Source: Pseudomonadota bacterium (lineage in GTDB: Bacteria > Bdellovibrionota > UBA1018 > CAIMNF01). From it: 5,004 nucleotides of DNA. The notes beneath the pieces were generated by a model that worked only from the letters and a program-made list of their open reading frames with translations, ran no database searches and was not told the origin of the DNA. The stretch covers positions 1 to 5,004 of the forward strand of contig JAIXVT010000133.1 of assembly GCA_027482725.1 (NCBI GenBank), read 5' to 3'. A program made the position numbers and the translations under genes. Of the stretch, positions 4,207 through 5,004 are shown in pieces. Position 1 is the stretch's first letter. Every line of letters begins with the position of its first letter.

Positions 4207-5004
4207 CGCACCCGCTCCACCACCTCGATATGGGCGCTCACGTCGCAGTTCAGGGCGCGGCCCCATTCGATAATTTTTTGGTTCATCAGCTCAAACTCGG
4301 GGGGGCGACCCGCGCGAAAATCTTGCAACATCGAACAAATGTTTTCTTGAAACGGCTTTAGTGTCTCAAGCGCTTGATCCACCGATGGCGACGGACCATC
4401 ACCTCGCATCAAGCGCACCTGCGCGGCTTGTTGATAAAGCCGGGTAAATAATTCTAAACCTTCGGTGAATACAATTTTATTGGGCGCGCCGTAAAGTGTA
4501 GCCGTAGGGTTTACGGAGACGTTTAATAATGCCTTATCCCATTCGGCGGCACCTAAGTGCGACGCCGGATCACACTGGACCCCACTTAAACCCTGGAGTG
4601 ACGCCAATGCGCGAGGATCTCCGTAGGTGACAAAACGCGGAACAACAGTAGTGACTTGAACTTCGCTCATGTTTTTTAAATTCGCGCCCCACCAACACAG
4701 GGCACGTGCAGATTGATGCGTGTCAAATCCGCATTCACGCGCAACATCCCACACGCCTAAACCATTTTGGAAAAATACCGCGCGGGAAATTCCGTGCGCG
4801 ACTAAATCACGGCACGCTTGGGGAAGGTCTCCCACTTTGACCGTAACCCAAACCACGGCATCACGACCAAAAGCAGAAACCTGAGACCATTCGGCAGATT
4901 GCATATTTACAAGCACGGGAGAAACAGATTTAAACAAATGCACGTGTACCGGGCGCAAGTTGAGTCGCCCCGGTGAACCTACAAAAAAAATCGGCGCAGG
5001 CTGC
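4185..5004 (-). CDS. 2-dehydropantoate 2-reductase (ketopantoate reductase) family protein, N terminus cut off
   Basis: Member of the PanE/ApbA family, cytoplasmic enzymes that reduce ketopantoate to pantoate with NADPH for pantothenate and CoA synthesis. The frame stays open to the window edge, so the internal TTG at 4958 is not the start. The missing part should hold the Rossmann GxGxxG motif, roughly 15-25 residues. Seen in order: VTVKVGD (Lys codon near 4838, as in the NADPH-site loop), FFQNGLG (family QNG motif), AEWDKALLNVSVNP with the catalytic Lys (about 4533-4535) and the two Asn that follow it, NICSMLQD, and RPPEFELMN with the acidic residue (about 4296-4298) matching the catalytic Glu of Escherichia coli PanE. 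The end fits family length. Some paralogues of this family act on other 2-keto acids, so the substrate is not certain. The stop lies in repeat B. Confidence 0.88.
   Translation of the reverse strand, partial: QPAPIFFVGSPGRLNLRPVHVHLFKSVSPVLVNMQSAEWSQVSAFGRDAVVWVTVKVGDLPQACRDLVAHGISRAVFFQNGLGVWDVARECGFDTHQSARALCWWGANLKNMSEVQVTTVVPRFVTYGDPRALASLQGLSGVQCDPASHLGAAEWDKALLNVSVNPTATLYGAPNKIVFTEGLELFTRLYQQAAQVRLMRGDGPSPSVDQALETLKPFQENICSMLQDFRAGRPPEFELMNQKIIEWGRALNCDVSAHIEVVERVRGMWGRG

Noticed and set aside
1..5004. CRISPR array
   Set aside because: The only short tandem repeat (12 bp units) is coding and has no spacers; repeats A and B occur only twice each and far apart.

Overview
The window looks like a piece of a chromosome from a Gram-negative bacterium. 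It carries a lipobox lipoprotein, a second exported protein, canonical Shine-Dalgarno sites, a sigma70-type promoter and moderate GC. A predatory or environmental relative of Bdellovibrio (Bdellovibrionota) would fit the style of the secreted proteins, but nothing in the window proves this and I hold it loosely. All five supported genes lie on the minus strand, so transcription runs from high to low coordinates.

Layout in the direction of transcription: (1) 5004-4185, the C-terminal roughly 90% of a PanE/ApbA-family ketopantoate reductase, cut by the window edge and visibly richer in GC than the rest. (2) 4184-3939, a spacer with one copy of repeat B (which overlaps the last codons of the reductase gene), a perfect 6-bp hairpin, and a near-consensus sigma70 promoter. 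(3) 3938-1969, a probable two-gene operon for an exported lipoprotein with a Pro-Thr-Ala linker and a second exported protein. The two share an unrecognised cysteine-containing domain of about 100 residues and carry unrelated C-terminal halves. A strong intrinsic terminator follows at 1945-1908. (4) 1968-1660, a 309-bp spacer holding that terminator, one copy of repeat A, and the promoter/operator region of the next operon. (5) 1659-308, a RES/Xre-type toxin-antitoxin operon, antitoxin first, with a 2-bp gap to a toxin much longer than usual. (6) 307-1, a gene-free 307-bp tail holding second copies of repeats B and A side by side and a weak candidate terminator.

The most unusual signals are the tandem paralogues with a shared four-cysteine domain and swapped C-terminal modules, the long RES toxin, and the pair of roughly 90-bp direct repeats (B) that bracket the lipoprotein and toxin-antitoxin genes. 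One B copy covers the 3' end of the ketopantoate reductase gene, so the block between the repeats could be an accessory insertion at that gene's 3' end. No integrase or transposase is present, so this remains inference. Repeat A is a dispersed 71-bp element built from four alternating TAAGT/ACTTA half-sites.

Functionally the reductase (pantothenate/CoA biosynthesis), the exported pair (cell envelope) and the toxin-antitoxin pair (NAD+-targeting by family analogy) show no obvious shared pathway. The exported pair and the TA pair look like two independent cargo modules.
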